Assembly (NCBI RefSeq): GCF_000423065.1
Contig: NZ_AUHG01000012.1
Span: forward strand, 248,001 to 312,000
Length of the DNA stretch: 64,000 nucleotides
Origin: Christiangramia echinicola DSM 19838
GTDB lineage: Bacteria > Bacteroidota > Bacteroidia > Flavobacteriales > Flavobacteriaceae
Reading direction: 5' to 3'
In this document: positions 63,687 to 64,000 of the stretch, one piece after another
How positions within the stretch are numbered: position 1 is the stretch's first letter
Layout: each line of letters opens with the position of its first letter
Translations under genes and position numbers: made by a program
Notes under the pieces: generated by a model
Told to the model about the DNA's origin: nothing
What the model saw: only the letters and a program-made list of their open reading frames with translations
Databases searched by the model: none

Positions 63687-64000
63687 TGACAGCTGGTGCC
63701 ATCATATCCGCAATAGGTCTTGAATATATTGATACTGTGTTCCAGACGATTCAGAGTAGTGAGTTCTCGCAATACACTATAGTAGGAATGAAAACCTTAG
63801 CTGTTTTATTTTTCCTGGTCAACATTCTGAAGAAATATAATGAGGGTGTAGCGGAAAAGGATGGATATACGTGGGGGCTTAGTCCTGGTGAACTAGCTAA
63901 GAACTTTGCCGTGGTATTGCTGGTTATTTTCTCTACTCAGATTTTAGGATTTTTCGATGGGATCCTGGTAGCCATAGAGAATCAATACCGTGAAACTGCT
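63686..64000 (+). CDS. traJ: TraJ-like conjugation membrane protein, cut by window end
   Basis: The open frame runs to the window edge (105 codons). It starts MTAGAIISAIGLEYID and has hydrophobic segments around codons 38-48 and 75-93, with the FSTQILGFFDGIL stretch resembling TraJ of Bacteroidetes elements (VirB6-like). The start shares one base with the traI stop (TAATG). The true end lies outside. Confidence 0.8.
   Translation, partial: MTAGAIISAIGLEYIDTVFQTIQSSEFSQYTIVGMKTLAVLFFLVNILKKYNEGVAEKDGYTWGLSPGELAKNFAVVLLVIFSTQILGFFDGILVAIENQYRETA

Larger units (their letters stand above)
27286..64000. mobile_element. Putative integrative conjugative element, left part
   Basis: From the tRNA 3' end to the window end nearly every gene is accessory: restriction-modification, TIR/SLOG, SusCD cargo, Gabija, rteC and a tra operon. 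I infer one element inserted at tRNA-Met, with the other end and the integrase beyond base 64000. I saw no second copy of the tRNA 3' end in the window. The conjugative core (52195 onward) is certain to be mobile-type; extension to the tRNA is inference, and two nested elements are an alternative. Confidence 0.55.

Overview
This window looks like a chromosome segment from a marine-type Flavobacteriaceae bacterium, close in style to Gramella/Christiangramia, Salegentibacter or Zunongwangia. The genus is inferred from general resemblance, not from a search. The evidence is AT-rich DNA, SusC/SusD and CarboxypepD-TonB receptors, several promoters matching the Bacteroidetes pattern TTTG-N19-20-TAnnTTTG, few Shine-Dalgarno sites, and a Bacteroidetes-type conjugation set (RteC, DUF4134/TraE, TraF, TraG, TraI, TraJ).

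Bases 1 to about 27285 are ordinary core chromosome. They hold a His-rich/TonB receptor pair likely used for metal uptake, msrA-folE, a CBM9/DUF5916 outer-membrane protein, a LolD ATPase, two tandem GAF histidine kinases, a BatA-like membrane protein overlapping a dihydroorotase homologue that has lost its metal ligands, an MBL-fold hydrolase, a 487-residue protein I do not recognise, MurA (with Asp instead of the catalytic Cys), recQ-fmt, HU, AlgH/YqgE, a PabC/IlvE-like aminotransferase, a START-like protein and a tRNA-Met(CAT).

From the 3' end of that tRNA to the window end the content is accessory, and I read it as the left part of an integrative conjugative element whose other end and integrase lie outside. 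Its first part is a type I restriction-modification locus on the minus strand. Between hsdS and hsdR sit four tightly packed genes, TIR, SLOG, TIR-like and TIR, followed by an AlbA/Schlafen-like ATP-binding protein. This nested TIR/SLOG cassette is the best candidate for a poorly described defence system. Next come a membrane protein, a small HTH regulator with a perfect 22-bp inverted repeat in front of it, and a gene-poor 700-bp stretch that can fold into an elaborate nested RNA and may encode a 31-residue membrane peptide.

That stretch leads into a SusC/SusD/M16-peptidase operon facing a small secreted DUF6520-like protein. Then follow an AraC regulator, a small STAS-like protein and an alpha-oxoamine-synthase/GNAT fusion that may act on lipids. 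The conjugative part holds rteC, an HTH/replication-like/DnaC-like trio preceded by 15-bp inverted repeats, a complete Gabija (gajA-gajB) defence pair, a 1-kb gene-poor tract, and the start of the transfer operon traE-F-G-I-J, with traJ cut by the window edge.

All functions come from reading motifs by eye. No database search was possible, and domain names marked tentative should be treated that way.
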